The position numbers were made by a program, and so were the translations under genes. 64,000 nt of DNA from Myxococcales bacterium (GTDB lineage: Bacteria > Myxococcota_A > Polyangia > Polyangiales > Houyiibacteriaceae): NCBI GenBank assembly GCA_029861865.1, contig JAOTYL010000007.1:149543-213542 (forward strand), written 5' to 3'. The notes beneath the pieces are model-generated. The model did no database searches. It saw nothing but the letters and a program-made list of their open reading frames with translations, and was not told the origin of the DNA. Of this stretch, positions 1 through 11,905 are shown piece by piece; within the stretch, counting starts at the first letter, position 1; each line of letters starts with the position of its first letter.

Positions 1-1116
1 GATGAGCTCGAGGACCATGGTGTCCACGGAGTAGGTCGAACCTTGGTGGTTCCTGCAACGGAGACCGAGCGCGATATCGCATGTGCCTTCGCGATCCGCT
101 TGTCGAAGGCGCCGTGGCTCGCGGCCGCGATTCTCGACGTGGAGGAAAGGCCGCCCGATGTCGACACGCGGTCCTTGAGGACGCCGCTCGCCCGTACGCC
201 GCGGCTCACACCATCAGCCACGGCAGTGCCGAGACAGCTTTCATCGCAGAACACGCCGAGGGTGCCGCCTGGGCGTGCGATCAAGACTCCGAAGCCCCCG
301 GCCCGGCCCACTATCCAGGGTCTTTCAGCACCCACGTCGGAATCGACGCCCACCTCGAAATCGAAATGGAGCTCCGCGCCTCCTCCCCCTGCCAAGTCCG
401 ACCGAGCTCCGAAGGATGTCACCGAGCAGGAGAAGTCCTCGTCTTCGCGCCCACCCCGCAAGAAAACGATCGTCGGGTTTCCCGCCGTGCGAGGCTCAGG
501 ATCGTCACAACCCCCCCCCGCTACGGCACGCCAGACCACGCCTCGGTCCGTACGCGGCGTTACGCGAGCCACAGTTCGAATGGTGATTCAGCCAAGCGAT
601 CTCGACCGGTCGACCGGTGCTTTCGAATCTCGCGACGCCGGGAACGCCGACGAGGAAGCGTTTCTGCTGACGCGACCCGTTGCGACGGCGGGCGCATCGA
701 TCCCGCCCGAAAGCCATCGCGACGCGCCTGCATCCCACGCGGTCATGCGTGCTGCCGTGCGCTTGCTCGGTAACGGGAGCGATGAAGCGACGGGCCTTCG
801 TCCCTCGGATCCCCCATCGGTTCCCGCGGTTGGCGAGACCACTGCCGTCGCGCTTGCCTGGAATGGTCCACTCAGTGGTCCCATCCTTCGCCGTGCAGCC
901 CGTCTTGCGCATCGCGTTTTGGTTGTCGTCTCGTCCGGAATGAATGTCATCGAGCTGACGCGTGTGACGACTCGCCTCGGACGCGAAGATGGGGTGGGGT
1001 ACGTGCTGGTCAATCTAAAGGACGCCTACGTCGATCTCGACGACCGCGTGGGGGACGTCGAGGCATTCTGGGGTGCCCTTCAGCAGGGCGACAGACCGGA
1101 ATCCCGCGCCTCTTAG
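1..1116 (+). CDS. 3' end of a Pro/Ser/Thr-rich protein with a C-terminal globular domain
   Basis: The frame is open from the first base of the window, so the start lies upstream. Roughly residues 40-260 are low-complexity Pro/Arg/Ser/Thr sequence that looks like a disordered linker. The last 90 residues form a compact hydrophobic alpha/beta segment (motifs HRVLVVVSSGMNV and GVGYVLVNL). That layout recalls the end of the P-loop ATPase or BY-kinase-like domain found in polysaccharide-export proteins, but no Walker motif lies inside the window, so this is only a resemblance. It ends 46 bp before mutA. The function is not assigned with confidence. Confidence 0.55.
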   Translation, partial: DELEDHGVHGVGRTLVVPATETERDIACAFAIRLSKAPWLAAAILDVEERPPDVDTRSLRTPLARTPRLTPSATAVPRQLSSQNTPRVPPGRAIKTPKPPARPTIQGLSAPTSESTPTSKSKWSSAPPPPAKSDRAPKDVTEQEKSSSSRPPRKKTIVGFPAVRGSGSSQPPPATARQTTPRSVRGVTRATVRMVIQPSDLDRSTGAFESRDAGNADEEAFLLTRPVATAGASIPPESHRDAPASHAVMRAAVRLLGNGSDEATGLRPSDPPSVPAVGETTAVALAWNGPLSGPILRRAARLAHRVLVVVSSGMNVIELTRVTTRLGREDGVGYVLVNLKDAYVDLDDRVGDVEAFWGALQQGDRPESRAS

Positions 1117-1162
1117 GCGCATGTTTGCGGCCCCAAGTCCTCTAGTCTATCTAGCTTGCGCG

Positions 1163-3219
1163 GTGACGGACGCCCAAGAGCAACCCAACGTCTTTTCCCC
1201 AGTGACCAAGGCGGACTGGATCGCCAAGGTCGAGGCGGACCTCAAAGGAGCCTCGTTCGACTCCCTCGGCTCGGAGACGGCGGGTGGTATCCGGGTCGAG
1301 CCGGTGTACACGGCCGAAGACATCGCCGGTGAAGGGCCGACAGGCTTCCCCGGAGTCTTTCCATTCATTCGAGGTGCGACGCCTCTTGGTGGTTGGAAGA
1401 TCCGGCAGGAGTACGACGACCCCCGACCCACCGTGTGCCGTGCGATGATTCGGCGGGACCTCGGGCGGGGCGTCGAGGCATTGTGGCTACGCCTCGGTCC
1501 CCGGCACGGTTGTCGTGTGCTGACCGTCGACGACATCGACGCGTTGCTCGACTCAGTCGATTTGAGGACCACCTCGGTGTGCTTGGAGGCCGGGTCGGAC
1601 GCGCTCGTGTTGGCAGCCGGGCTCGTTGCAGTGGCCGAGCGTCGCAAGGTTGGAGCGGATCGACTCGAGGGATGTTTCGGGTTGGATCCGATCGGTCTCC
1701 TGGCGGTTAAAGGGCGGCTCGAAGGTGGCATGCATGCGCGTCTCGCCGAGCTCAAGGACCTCGGCACCTGGTGCTCCGAGCACGCGCCGTCGATGCGCGC
1801 GGTCTGCGTGTCGAGCGAGGCGTTTCACGATGGGGGTGCCAGCACGGTGCAGGAGCTGGCTGCATCGATCGCCATAGGCGTCGAGTACCTCCGCCACCTC
1901 ACCGATGCGGGCTTGAGTGTAGACGCGGCTGCACGACAGATCCTCTTCACGTATTCGATCTCGAGCGACTTCTTCGCTCAGATCGCCAAGCTTCGCGCAG
2001 CGCGTTGGCTCTGGGCCAACATCGTCGTTGCAGCTGGGGGCGAGCGTCGAGCTGGTTCCATGGAGATCCACGCTCGGACGTCCCGTTTCACCAAGACCCA
2101 GCGCGATCCGTGGGTAAACATGCTCCGTGCCACCGCCGAGTGTACGGCCGCGGTTTTCGGAGGCGCCCAAAGTGTGGCCACACTACCTTTCGATGTCATG
2201 CTCGGGCCCCCAGACGAGCTCGCGCAACGCGTGGCGCGCAATACCCAGGTGGTCTTGCGCGAAGAGTCGCACCTCGACGCTGTCGCCGACCCGGCGGGCG
2301 GAAGCTGGTTCGTCGAGAAGCTCACGTTTGACCTCGGGCGTGCGGCCTGGGAGGAGTTTCAGCGCATCGAGGCGGGGGGTGGCATCGTTCGGGCTTTGGG
2401 ATCAGGGCGTGTGGTGGACTCGGTCGGGGAGGTCGCGGCCAAGGCCCGGGCGCGCATCGCCACACGTAAGACTCCGATAGTCGGCGTCAGCGAGTTTCCG
2501 AACCTCCAAGAAGACGCCGTGGAGCGGGAGCGGATCAGCGTCGAAGAGATCAAGCGTCTGTTCAAGGAGTCGCTCGACTCGCTCGATTTGGGCGAGCACC
2601 GCGGCAAGCTCATCGCGATTGCGCGCACAGTGAGAGCCGACGGTCGCAAACCTGGGGACCTCACGGATGTCTGCATCGGCGCGACTCTTTCCGGCGCAGA
2701 TCTCTACAGCATCGCGACCGTGCTCCACCGCGGCGAACCGGACTTTCACCTCGAGCCCGTATCGCAGTGGCGTCAGTCCGAGGCCTGGGAGAGGCTTCGC
2801 GACCGTACCGATCGTCACGCGGTCGAGGCCGGGGCGCGACCAACTGCCTTCCTCGCGAACCTCGGCCCGATTCCCGCGCACAAGGTTCGGTCCAATTGGA
2901 CGAGCAACCTTCTCGCGGCTGCCGGTGTCGAAGCGATCACGAACGACGGATTCGACGACGCCGACGCCGTCGGGGCCGCCTTTGGAGAATCCTCGGCGGG
3001 CATGGCGGTCGTCTGCGGCAGCGACCAAGACTACGAGCGGCTCTTAGCGCCCGTGGTCGCTTCCCTGAAGGTGTCGGGTTGCCCGTTACTTTTGGTCGCG
3101 GGCCGTCCGGGCGAACGAGAGCCCGCGCTTCGGGAAGCCGGCGTTAGCGACTTCGTTTTCGTAGGAGCCGACGTGTTGCAAGTGATGCGCAGGGTGCTCG
3201 AGGCTTTGGGAGTAGAGCG

Positions 3220-3223
<4 letters not shown>
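1163..3223 (+). CDS. mutA: methylmalonyl-CoA mutase small (beta) subunit
   Basis: This is the non-catalytic partner of MutB in the B12-dependent mutase that interconverts (R)-methylmalonyl-CoA and succinyl-CoA. It shows the mutase TIM-barrel fold (for example [15 protein letters not shown] and [12 protein letters not shown]) and a C-terminal cobalamin-binding-like fold beginning near [16 protein letters not shown]. The DxHxxG cobalamin ligand motif is absent there, as expected for the small subunit. I chose GTG 1163 (product begins [11 protein letters not shown], 686 aa), which fits family N-termini. ATG 1121 and GTG 1202 are in-frame alternatives. The stop overlaps the mutB start by 4 bp (ATGA), so the two are translationally coupled. 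Confidence 0.9.
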
Positions 3224-5393
<2,170 letters not shown>

Positions 5394-5397
<4 letters not shown>

Positions 5398-6392
5398 AGC
5401 TACTCGACGCGCAGTCGTATGTCGCCGGCGTGCGCGAGGAGGATCGTGCCATCCTCGCGCGAACCATCACCTTGATCGAAAGCGAGAAACCGGAGCATGC
5501 GGAGCTCGCTCAGGAAGTTCTGGAAGCGCTGTTGCCCGATACCGGCGGCTCATACCGAGTTGGGATCAGCGGCGTCCCTGGGGCTGGAAAGAGTACCTTC
5601 ATAGACGCGCTCGGGACGATGCTCACCAGTGAAGGCCATCAGGTCGCTGTGCTGACCGTCGACCCCACCAGCAGCGTGAGTGGCGGGAGCATCCTGGGCG
5701 ACAAAACCAGGATGCCGACCCTAAGCAGCGACCCAAACGCCTTCATTCGGCCGTCTCCCACGAGCGGGACGTTGGGGGGAGTCACGAGGAAAACACGAGA
5801 GACGATTCTGGCCTGCGAGGCTGCGAGGTTCGACGTCGTGCTGGTCGAGACGGTCGGCGTGGGCCAGTCCGAGACAATCGTCGCAGAGATGGTCGATTTC
5901 TTTCTGGTGCTGATGATCGCGGGGGCGGGTGACGAGTTGCAGGGGATCAAGCGTGGGATTCTCGAGGTCGCCGACATGCTCGCGATCAATAAGGCCGATG
6001 GCGACAACCTGGCGCGTGCGACCAGCGCACAAGCCTCGTACCAAAGCGCGCTCGGCCTCATGCGCCCGGGAAGCGAGCCGCCCGTCGTGACGTGCAGCGC
6101 ACTCGAGAAGACCGGCCTCGAAGAGCTCTGGGCCCTCGCGGTCGATCAGCGCAAACGCCTCGAAGGCGACGGAACGTTTCAACGCAAGCGTCAAGAGCAA
6201 CAGGTTCGCTGGATGTGGGACATGGTGGAGGACGGCTTGCGGCGTGCGCTTCGAGGCGACCGCGAGTTGCGTGCGCTTGTCGAGCAACTCGAGAAGGCGG
6301 TTGGAGCCGGAACCGCGGCACCGAGTGCGGCGGCGACCCAGGTTCTACGACGGTTCGCCGAACGCGCCCACAAAGCGCTCAAGCCCGACTGA
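5394..6392 (+). CDS. meaB: methylmalonyl-CoA mutase-associated GTPase MeaB (ArgK family)
   Basis: This is a G3E-family GTPase chaperone that gates adenosylcobalamin loading and protects methylmalonyl-CoA mutase from inactivation. At 332 aa it has the family length. It carries a Walker A motif GVPGAGKST at residues 60-68, the switch-region sequence [10 protein letters not shown], and an NKAD guanine-specificity motif. The GTG start sits inside the mutB stop codon (GTGA), making a three-gene operon mutA-mutB-meaB. Its 3' end overlaps the convergent permease gene by 14 bp, so no terminator separates the two. Confidence 0.95.
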
Positions 6393-7446
6393 GCTCGTCT
6401 GGCGAGTCTTTCTTGTCCTTGGCTTTCGTCTTTGAACGACTGGGTTTCGGTATTGGCCCCAGAAGCTCCGCGATCCACTCGAGCTCTGGGCTCTGCGCAA
6501 GCGAGTGTTTGATCACCATCGTCAATGGAGCCGACAGAAGCGCGCCGATCGGACCGAGGAGCCAACCCCATACCACCATCGAGAGCAAGACCGACAACGC
6601 GGACAAGCCGAGCGCCTGCCCCATCACCTTGGGCTCGATCGCGCCGATCACGAGATTGATGCCTCCAAACCCCACCGCCACCACCAATGCCTGGCCAGGG
6701 CCGAGTTGGATGAGCGCCAGCAGAATGGCGGGCACCGCCGCGATGATCTGGCCGACGGTGGGAATGAAGTTGAGGAGCGCGGCAAGAAGGCCCCACAAAA
6801 GCGGCACGTCGAGCCCTTGCCACCAACACCACACGAACACCAAGACGCCGGTTATCACGCTCATTACGGTTTTCGCGACCAGGTAGGCGTTGACTTCTTG
6901 AACGGTGTCCGAGAGGTCTTTGATCCGACTGGGCGATGCGATCCGCGCCAGCTTCTCGCGGATGCCCGTCACCTCGAAGAGCATGAACGCTACGATCAGG
7001 AGAACCAGGACGATCTGAGAAATCAGAGAAGCTGCGTACTGAGCCGTGGTCGTTGCCAGATTCACCATCCACGTGGGCTCGGAGAAGTCGTAGATCGACT
7101 CCAGGTAGAGCCCGTGGGTTGCGAGCCAGACTTCGAACGCCTCCATTCGAGCTCCGAGGGTCGATGCGTAGAAGGGGATTCGTTCGGTGAAGGTCGCGAG
7201 CGCACCGGCGAGTGGGAACCCGAACGCCGATGCCGCCGCCACATCCAACAACAAGGCAGCGCTGACGGCCAGCGTGCGCGACACCCCGCGGTCGCAAAGC
7301 CAGAGAACGATCGGTGCAGTAACCACCGCAATGAATCCGGCCACCAAAACCGGGACGAGGAAAGGCGCGGAGAGCTTGATCCCCGCCCCGATCACGATGA
7401 TCGAGGCCACGATCAGAACTACGCGTCCTCCTTTGGGGGTGGCCAT
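6379..7446 (-). CDS. AI-2E family transporter (PerM/TqsA-like permease)
   Basis: This 355-aa inner-membrane protein has the AI-2 exporter/PerM layout: paired helices at the N-terminus, a soluble central section with a predicted amphipathic stretch (residues about 70-130), then a helical bundle with the family-like segments [20 protein letters not shown] and [19 protein letters not shown]. The substrate is unknown, because members export AI-2, Na+/H+ or other solutes. It is the last gene of a minus-strand run TetR - MepA-like - RNase D - permease, starting 22 bp after the RNase D stop. The basic, Lys-rich C-terminus is probably cytosolic. Confidence 0.88.
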   Translation of the reverse strand: MATPKGGRVVLIVASIIVIGAGIKLSAPFLVPVLVAGFIAVVTAPIVLWLCDRGVSRTLAVSAALLLDVAAASAFGFPLAGALATFTERIPFYASTLGARMEAFEVWLATHGLYLESIYDFSEPTWMVNLATTTAQYAASLISQIVLVLLIVAFMLFEVTGIREKLARIASPSRIKDLSDTVQEVNAYLVAKTVMSVITGVLVFVWCWWQGLDVPLLWGLLAALLNFIPTVGQIIAAVPAILLALIQLGPGQALVVAVGFGGINLVIGAIEPKVMGQALGLSALSVLLSMVVWGWLLGPIGALLSAPLTMVIKHSLAQSPELEWIAELLGPIPKPSRSKTKAKDKKDSPDELSRA

Positions 7447-7468
7447 TCTTTCAACCTAGCGCGGATCG

Positions 7469-8611
7469 CTATGGAGCGCGATCCACCAACTCGAGCTGCG
7501 TCCCATCCACGCGAAGCGCGGCTGTTCCATCGATGATCGATTGGAGCTCGTGACCGACCAGTGTTTGGCGCCATCCTCCGGTGAGGCGCGACTCTTGGTT
7601 CAGCACGAGCTCGGTGACATCGTCGCGGGTACCGAGGACACTCATGTCGAGCCTCTCCTCGCGGGCTCGCTGAGAGAGCCAAGCAAGACACAGCGTGATC
7701 ACACCATCGACTTGAGGAAGGTTCGCCGGTTTCCGGGGTGGGAGGCGTAGCTGAGACTTGGGCAGCTCGAGGCCCCGCCGGATTGCGATGAGCAGATCGT
7801 CGGTGTGCTTGAACCGCTTCGGGTCTAGATTTCTCACACCGCGCAAGCCTCCAGCATCACGCGCGGGCCGCTGCGCCAGTGAGAGCAAAGCCATGTCCGA
7901 AAGAACCGTTCGTGGCGGGCGGTTCTGGCGCTGGGCCACTTGCTCTCGCCAGCGTGCAAGCTCCTGTGCTACGCCGCGTGCTTTGCCGCTGAGCTTCGAT
8001 TTCCCGCGGAGCTTCCACCAGAGTGTTTCCGGATCAGGACGAGACCGATCCCGCGAGCGAAGGCGTTCGATTTCTTCTTCAGCCCACGACAGGCGGCCCT
8101 CTTCTTCGAGCCTGGCGATCAGGACGTCTCGTAGGTCGAGCAAATGGGCGACGTCGGACGCCGCGTATCGCTGTTCCGCGTCCGGTAAGGGGCGACGGGT
8201 CCAATCGGTCAGCTGTGCGCTCTTGTCGAGCCTTACTTCAAGCAAGTCTTCGACCAGTTTTCCAAGAGAAGTCGGGCGGTATCCCGAAAACAGCGCCGCT
8301 ACCTGCGTGTCGAAAATTCGTTTGGGAACCTCACCGCAGGTCAGCTGCAGGATCTCGAGGTCTTGAGAGCCCGCGTGCATGGTGCAGGTCGCGTCGCTTT
8401 CGAAGGCGCGCTTCAGCTCTGCAATGTCGACGGCGAGAGGGTCGACCAAGGCGATGCGGTCTTCGGTCGCAACCTGCACCAGTGCAAGTCGCGGCAAGTA
8501 GGTACGTTCCCGGTGAAACTCCGTGTCCAAAGCGTACGCGCCTGCATCGACGAGGTCGTCGACGAGTCGGTCGAGCTCGGCTTGTCGTGCGATCCATTCG
8601 AAGCCCTGCAC
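7469..8611 (-). CDS. rnd: ribonuclease D
   Basis: This is a 3'-5' exoribonuclease of the DEDDy family, which trims tRNA and other structured RNA precursors. The exonuclease signatures are visible: ALDTEFHRE (acidic pair D/E), HAGSQDLEIL (second Asp) and YAASDVAHLLDL (the Y..D motif). An HRDC domain follows near residues 210-290, around LLSLAQRPARDAGGLRGVRNL. The length of 380 aa matches bacterial RNase D. It sits between a MepA-like lipoprotein gene (36 bp upstream) and a permease (22 bp downstream) and is probably co-transcribed with both. Confidence 0.93.
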   Translation of the reverse strand: MQGFEWIARQAELDRLVDDLVDAGAYALDTEFHRERTYLPRLALVQVATEDRIALVDPLAVDIAELKRAFESDATCTMHAGSQDLEILQLTCGEVPKRIFDTQVAALFSGYRPTSLGKLVEDLLEVRLDKSAQLTDWTRRPLPDAEQRYAASDVAHLLDLRDVLIARLEEEGRLSWAEEEIERLRSRDRSRPDPETLWWKLRGKSKLSGKARGVAQELARWREQVAQRQNRPPRTVLSDMALLSLAQRPARDAGGLRGVRNLDPKRFKHTDDLLIAIRRGLELPKSQLRLPPRKPANLPQVDGVITLCLAWLSQRAREERLDMSVLGTRDDVTELVLNQESRLTGGWRQTLVGHELQSIIDGTAALRVDGTQLELVDRAP

Positions 8612-8647
8612 GACGCTACCTTAGCTCGATGAGAGGGAGCTGTGATC

Positions 8648-9649
8648 TCATGGGCAATATCTGCGACCCGGATGCGGTCGGGCGCGCCATTGTTTGCGTC
8701 GGTCGAGCCAGCGCTCTACCTCGGCATCCAAAGGTCCGGCGGCTCGACGTGCTTCCTCATGCCCGACGGTCTTGGTCCGGGCCTCTTCGCGTTTTGGGAG
8801 CATGGGCAGCGGCTTCACACCGCTTTTCGCGAGCGCTCTTTTTCGCCAAGGATACGTGGGCGCCGAATCCCTGCACCCCTCCCGGATGTCATCCACTGAG
8901 CAATAGAAGCGAAAATGGAAATGGTCGTCGTGCGGATACTCCGGTTGGCACGTCATTTCCGCGAACCGCGCAACGGTCGATTCGGGAACGCCTCGTTCGC
9001 GTGCGTGGTGGAGCAAGAGTGACCGCAGATGCTCTGCCAAGTAGATCGACTGCAGATTGGCGGCTTCGTCTTCGATGAGCGCCTGGACGAATCTCCAGGT
9101 TCGCGGCAAGTCGAAACTCAGCGGGACATCGTCCGAGGGGTCCGCGAGCTCCCGGAAGTCCATGCCCACACCGCTCGGATCGAAGAATGCCCCGACGCTC
9201 TCGATCGGTTCTCCATCAGGACCAAGCTGATAGAAGAAAACATCGACGTCCCGTCCATTCTGGTGGGAGCCGTGATGGGGTATCGGCCCCCCTTGTTCGT
9301 AGCTCAAGTCGTTGATGGTAACCGGCAGACCGCCGAGCTCCTCATCGACGGTTCGACCTGCGCTCACCAGGGCGCGAACCACTTCCACGGTGCCATACCG
9401 GGCCGCCGGGTCGCGTTTCGGATTGAACCGCAGCCCTCGAGCGGAGAGGGGCAACGGCACTCCGCCGACCAACGAGCCGTCGTTTGGGTTTCGTAGCGAG
9501 GTCGAGGAAAGGGAGTCCCAGTCGATCTCCGCTGTGTCAGTCGGTTCGTCGGTGTTGGTCGCAGGAGGCGGAGTCGGCCTCGTCTCCCGGCAGCCCGAGA
9601 AGGGTGCCAAACAAAGAAGCGCTACCGAGGCGAGTAACCGGAGCTTCAT
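8648..9649 (-). CDS. MepA-like penicillin-insensitive murein endopeptidase, lipoprotein
   Basis: This is a probable zinc peptidase of the LAS/MepA family that cleaves peptidoglycan crosslinks. Zinc-site motifs are present: HHGSHQNGRDVDVFF (H...D) and HDDHFHFRF (HxH). The selected ATG gives a lipoprotein signal ending LAPFSGC, so the mature protein should be attached to the envelope and followed by a Pro/Thr-rich linker. The start overlaps the TetR stop by 4 bp (ATGA). The Arg/Pro-rich C-terminal tail after about residue 290 is unusual and may be poorly structured. Confidence 0.85.
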   Translation of the reverse strand: MKLRLLASVALLCLAPFSGCRETRPTPPPATNTDEPTDTAEIDWDSLSSTSLRNPNDGSLVGGVPLPLSARGLRFNPKRDPAARYGTVEVVRALVSAGRTVDEELGGLPVTINDLSYEQGGPIPHHGSHQNGRDVDVFFYQLGPDGEPIESVGAFFDPSGVGMDFRELADPSDDVPLSFDLPRTWRFVQALIEDEAANLQSIYLAEHLRSLLLHHARERGVPESTVARFAEMTCQPEYPHDDHFHFRFYCSVDDIREGCRDSAPTYPWRKRALAKSGVKPLPMLPKREEARTKTVGHEEARRAAGPLDAEVERWLDRRKQWRARPHPGRRYCP

Positions 9650-10257
9650 CTGCGAGCGGGCGGATGAATGACCGAAGCGAAAACGTGCCCGGCCATTTGG
9701 ACGAGCAGCTCGAGGAAAGCATCGGGCTCGAGCTGTTGCGTTCGCAACCAATCGAGCGTCGAGCCTTCGAGAAAGCCGATCCAGCCGCGCAATCGGAGGC
9801 GCGTCGGAGGATCGTCGACGACCCCGAACCGGGCTAGACGCATGAACATTCGTTGTATCAGCGCCCCCCTCGTGTCTTCCAGGATCTCCCCCACTTCGGG
9901 ATCGGATCCCACGCCGCTCACGAGAAACACGTACTCGGCACGACGGCGAGAGACGTAGCTGAGAAGGGCACGGAGCACCTCTCGCACCCCTTCGGGGTCA
10001 GGCTCGGGACCGGCACCGTGTTTGTCGATGTCGGTTTCTTCGAGGAGCTGGTCTGCGGCGGCCCTGACGGCGGCTATGTAGAAAGCCCGCTTGCTTGGAA
10101 AGTAGTGATACAGCAAGCCCTTCGAGACGCCGGCCCTTTTTGCAATCTCGTCGATGGAAAGGCCGTCGTAGGTCTGTCTGGCGAACAGCTCGAGCCCTAA
10201 CTCGAGGAGTTGCTGGCGGCGAATATCCACCTGGAGACGTGTTCGGGCAGGCTGCAT
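9646..10257 (-). CDS. TetR/AcrR family transcriptional regulator
   Basis: This one-component repressor-type protein has about 203 aa. The N-terminal helix-turn-helix reads SIDEIAKRAGVSKGLLYHYFPSKRAFY (split here as SIDEIAKRAGVSK then GLLYHYFPSKRAFY), an almost canonical TetR DNA-binding domain, followed by an all-helical ligand domain. The chosen ATG (product begins MQPARTRLQVD) sits directly before the HTH, and longer in-frame extensions read as noise. It heads the operon with the MepA-like gene (4-bp overlap), RNase D and the permease. The start codons of this gene and of the possible upstream start of the divergent NifU-like gene overlap physically, leaving little room for separate promoters. 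Confidence 0.9.
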   Translation of the reverse strand: MQPARTRLQVDIRRQQLLELGLELFARQTYDGLSIDEIAKRAGVSKGLLYHYFPSKRAFYIAAVRAAADQLLEETDIDKHGAGPEPDPEGVREVLRALLSYVSRRRAEYVFLVSGVGSDPEVGEILEDTRGALIQRMFMRLARFGVVDDPPTRLRLRGWIGFLEGSTLDWLRTQQLEPDAFLELLVQMAGHVFASVIHPPARR

Positions 10258-10321
10258 GGTGCGGCGCAGTATAGCACCCCAGACATTTGCGTTTCCGCCT
10301 GCAATTTCACATGCTGCGCGG

Positions 10322-10573
10322 GTGCGTGAAGCCGTGCAGCGTGTAGTCGATGACGTTCTCAGCCCGCTCCTTGAGAGTGATGCAAGCACGATCGAGCTCG
10401 TGACGGTAGACCAGAACCAGGTCGTCGTCCGGGTGACCGGGCGAGCGGCATTTGGAGTCGGCGCCGAGTATGTATGCACCGGAGTGATCGAACCTGCGCT
10501 TCGAAAGATCGTTGGGAACGACTGCACGATCCGCATTGAGAAGGCGATACCGAAGCCGAAGCGACGCTCTTGA
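10322..10573 (+). CDS. NifU C-terminal-like domain protein lacking the usual cysteine pair
   Basis: This short protein aligns by eye with the NifU/Nfu C-terminal Fe-S scaffold domain: a helix (VREAVQRVVDDVLSPLL), a strand (STIELVTVDQNQVVVRV), then GRAAFGVGAEYVCTGVIEP followed by ALRKIVG. In true Nfu proteins the loop carries CxxC, whereas only one Cys is visible here, so cluster assembly is doubtful. The tail is Lys/Arg-rich. GTG 10322 matches family N-termini. ATG 10256 is an in-frame alternative that would overlap the divergent TetR start codon. Confidence 0.65.
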   Translation: MREAVQRVVDDVLSPLLESDASTIELVTVDQNQVVVRVTGRAAFGVGAEYVCTGVIEPALRKIVGNDCTIRIEKAIPKPKRRS

Positions 10574-10600
10574 ACGCCGAGAGTGTCCGTAGCCAGTTGT

Positions 10601-11386
10601 CTAACGGCCCTTGAAGTTGCCTTCGCGGCGCTCGACGAAGGAGCGCACCCCTTCTTCTGCGTCCTCGGTTTCCATCAGCTCACGAGCGATCGGCAAGAGC
10701 TCATCGATCGCGGCTTGGGTACCTTTCAGCTGGGAGGTACGCGCAGATCGAATCGTTGCATAGACCCCGAGCGGTGCCCGCTTCGCGACTGTCTGGGCGA
10801 TCTCGACGGCACGGTCGTGCAGTTGGTCGGCTGCGACGATTTCCTGCACCAGCCCAATGCGCAGTGCTTCGCTGGCATCGAACCGATCGCCGGTCAGGAG
10901 CCAGCGCATGGCGTTGCCCCAGCCAGCCACTTCCGGCAGGCGTACAGTCGCACCACCGAAAGGGAAGATGCCGCGGTTGATCTCGATCTGCCCGAAACGT
11001 GTTCCCTCGGCCGCGAGTCGAATGTCGGCAGCCAGGAGCAACTCGATGCCGATGGTGAGACACCAACCTTGCGCCGCCATCACCAACGGTTTCGTCCGCC
11101 TCGGTTCGCGCAGGCTCAAGGGGTCGACAGACCCCCGCGGAAACAACGCTTCGCCCCGCCGCACCGAAGGTCCGACTTCCGCAAGGTCGAGCCCCGCGGT
11201 GAAGTTGTCTCCGTTCGCGTAGAGCACGGCGCACCGCAGCTCCGGTTCGGCTTCGTATGCGGTGATGGTGTCGCCGAGCTCTCTCAGCATTTGGAGGTCG
11301 AAAGCGTTCATTTTGTCGGCGCGGTCGAGTACGATGTGCATCACGTGGCCGTCGCGCTCGGTGACGATGCGGGGTGAGTCGGTCAT
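10601..11386 (-). CDS. enoyl-CoA hydratase/isomerase family protein
   Basis: This is a crotonase-fold enzyme of 261 aa acting on acyl-CoA thioesters, probably with hydratase or isomerase activity in beta-oxidation. The oxyanion-hole regions are recognisable (GDNFTAGLDLAEVG and AAQGWCLTIGIELLLAADIRL), as is the active-site region GQIEINRGIFPFGGATVRLP. ATG 11386 (MTDSPRIVTERDG) removes an out-of-family extension. It lies downstream of two YbjQ genes on the same strand (28 bp gap), so one operon is likely. The reading GLDLAEVG resembles crotonase-fold members with non-standard acid/base residues, so the exact reaction is open. Confidence 0.9.
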   Translation of the reverse strand: MTDSPRIVTERDGHVMHIVLDRADKMNAFDLQMLRELGDTITAYEAEPELRCAVLYANGDNFTAGLDLAEVGPSVRRGEALFPRGSVDPLSLREPRRTKPLVMAAQGWCLTIGIELLLAADIRLAAEGTRFGQIEINRGIFPFGGATVRLPEVAGWGNAMRWLLTGDRFDASEALRIGLVQEIVAADQLHDRAVEIAQTVAKRAPLGVYATIRSARTSQLKGTQAAIDELLPIARELMETEDAEEGVRSFVERREGNFKGR

Positions 11387-11414
11387 GACCGGCGATCGTT
11401 GCCGACTTTCGCCG

Positions 11415-11903
11415 TTACCGCAACCGGGTTCGTTCGACGTTTTCGAAGACGATCGCGGTGCCATAGGCCAGCACCTCGATGGTCCCAAGGCCTTCATCAC
11501 CAGAGCTGCTCGAAATCGTCGAGGTCTCGAGGCGGGTGTTGATGTAGGCGTCAGCGTCCGGCTGGGATTCCTTCATTCGCAAGACCGCTTCGCGCCGCGC
11601 GCGGTCGATCAGAGAAGAGTATGAGCGAATCTCACCGCCAAAGATCATTCGAAACCCACTCAGGAAGCGTTTGAAGTAATCGACGGAAACCACCACGGAC
11701 CCTATCGCCAGCTCGGCGCGGCGGACCGAGGCAAGGCTGTTCGATTGTTTGGTGGAGAACGCTGGCTTCGATCGAAAGCGCACTTCGCGGTCCTCGATGC
11801 TCTGGTAGTGACGCCGCTCGAGGCTCGCCCCGACGAACTTGCCCAGCACGATGAGCAGGACTGGGATGCCCAGCGCGATGACCAACTCGATCCAGCGGCT
11901 CAT
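11415..11903 (-). CDS. membrane-anchored YbjQ (UPF0145)-like protein
   Basis: An N-terminal transmembrane helix (residues about 4-24, WIELVIALGIPVLLIVLG) is followed by a divergent YbjQ domain: GGEIRSYSSLIDRARREAVL and IEVLAYGTAIVFE match the family core. YbjQ domains form pentamers of unknown function. ATG 11903 is preferred because GGAG lies 5 bases upstream. The GTG at 11909, which overlaps the previous stop, is too close to that site. It follows the soluble YbjQ gene directly, so the pair may form mixed, membrane-tethered assemblies. That last point is inference. Confidence 0.75.
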   Translation of the reverse strand: MSRWIELVIALGIPVLLIVLGKFVGASLERRHYQSIEDREVRFRSKPAFSTKQSNSLASVRRAELAIGSVVVSVDYFKRFLSGFRMIFGGEIRSYSSLIDRARREAVLRMKESQPDADAYINTRLETSTISSSSGDEGLGTIEVLAYGTAIVFENVERTRLR

Positions 11904-11905
11904 GT

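Noticed and set aside
6191..7297. Second minus-strand frame overlapping the permease
   Set aside because: Another frame of the permease and meaB region, highly Arg/Gly-rich with no motif.
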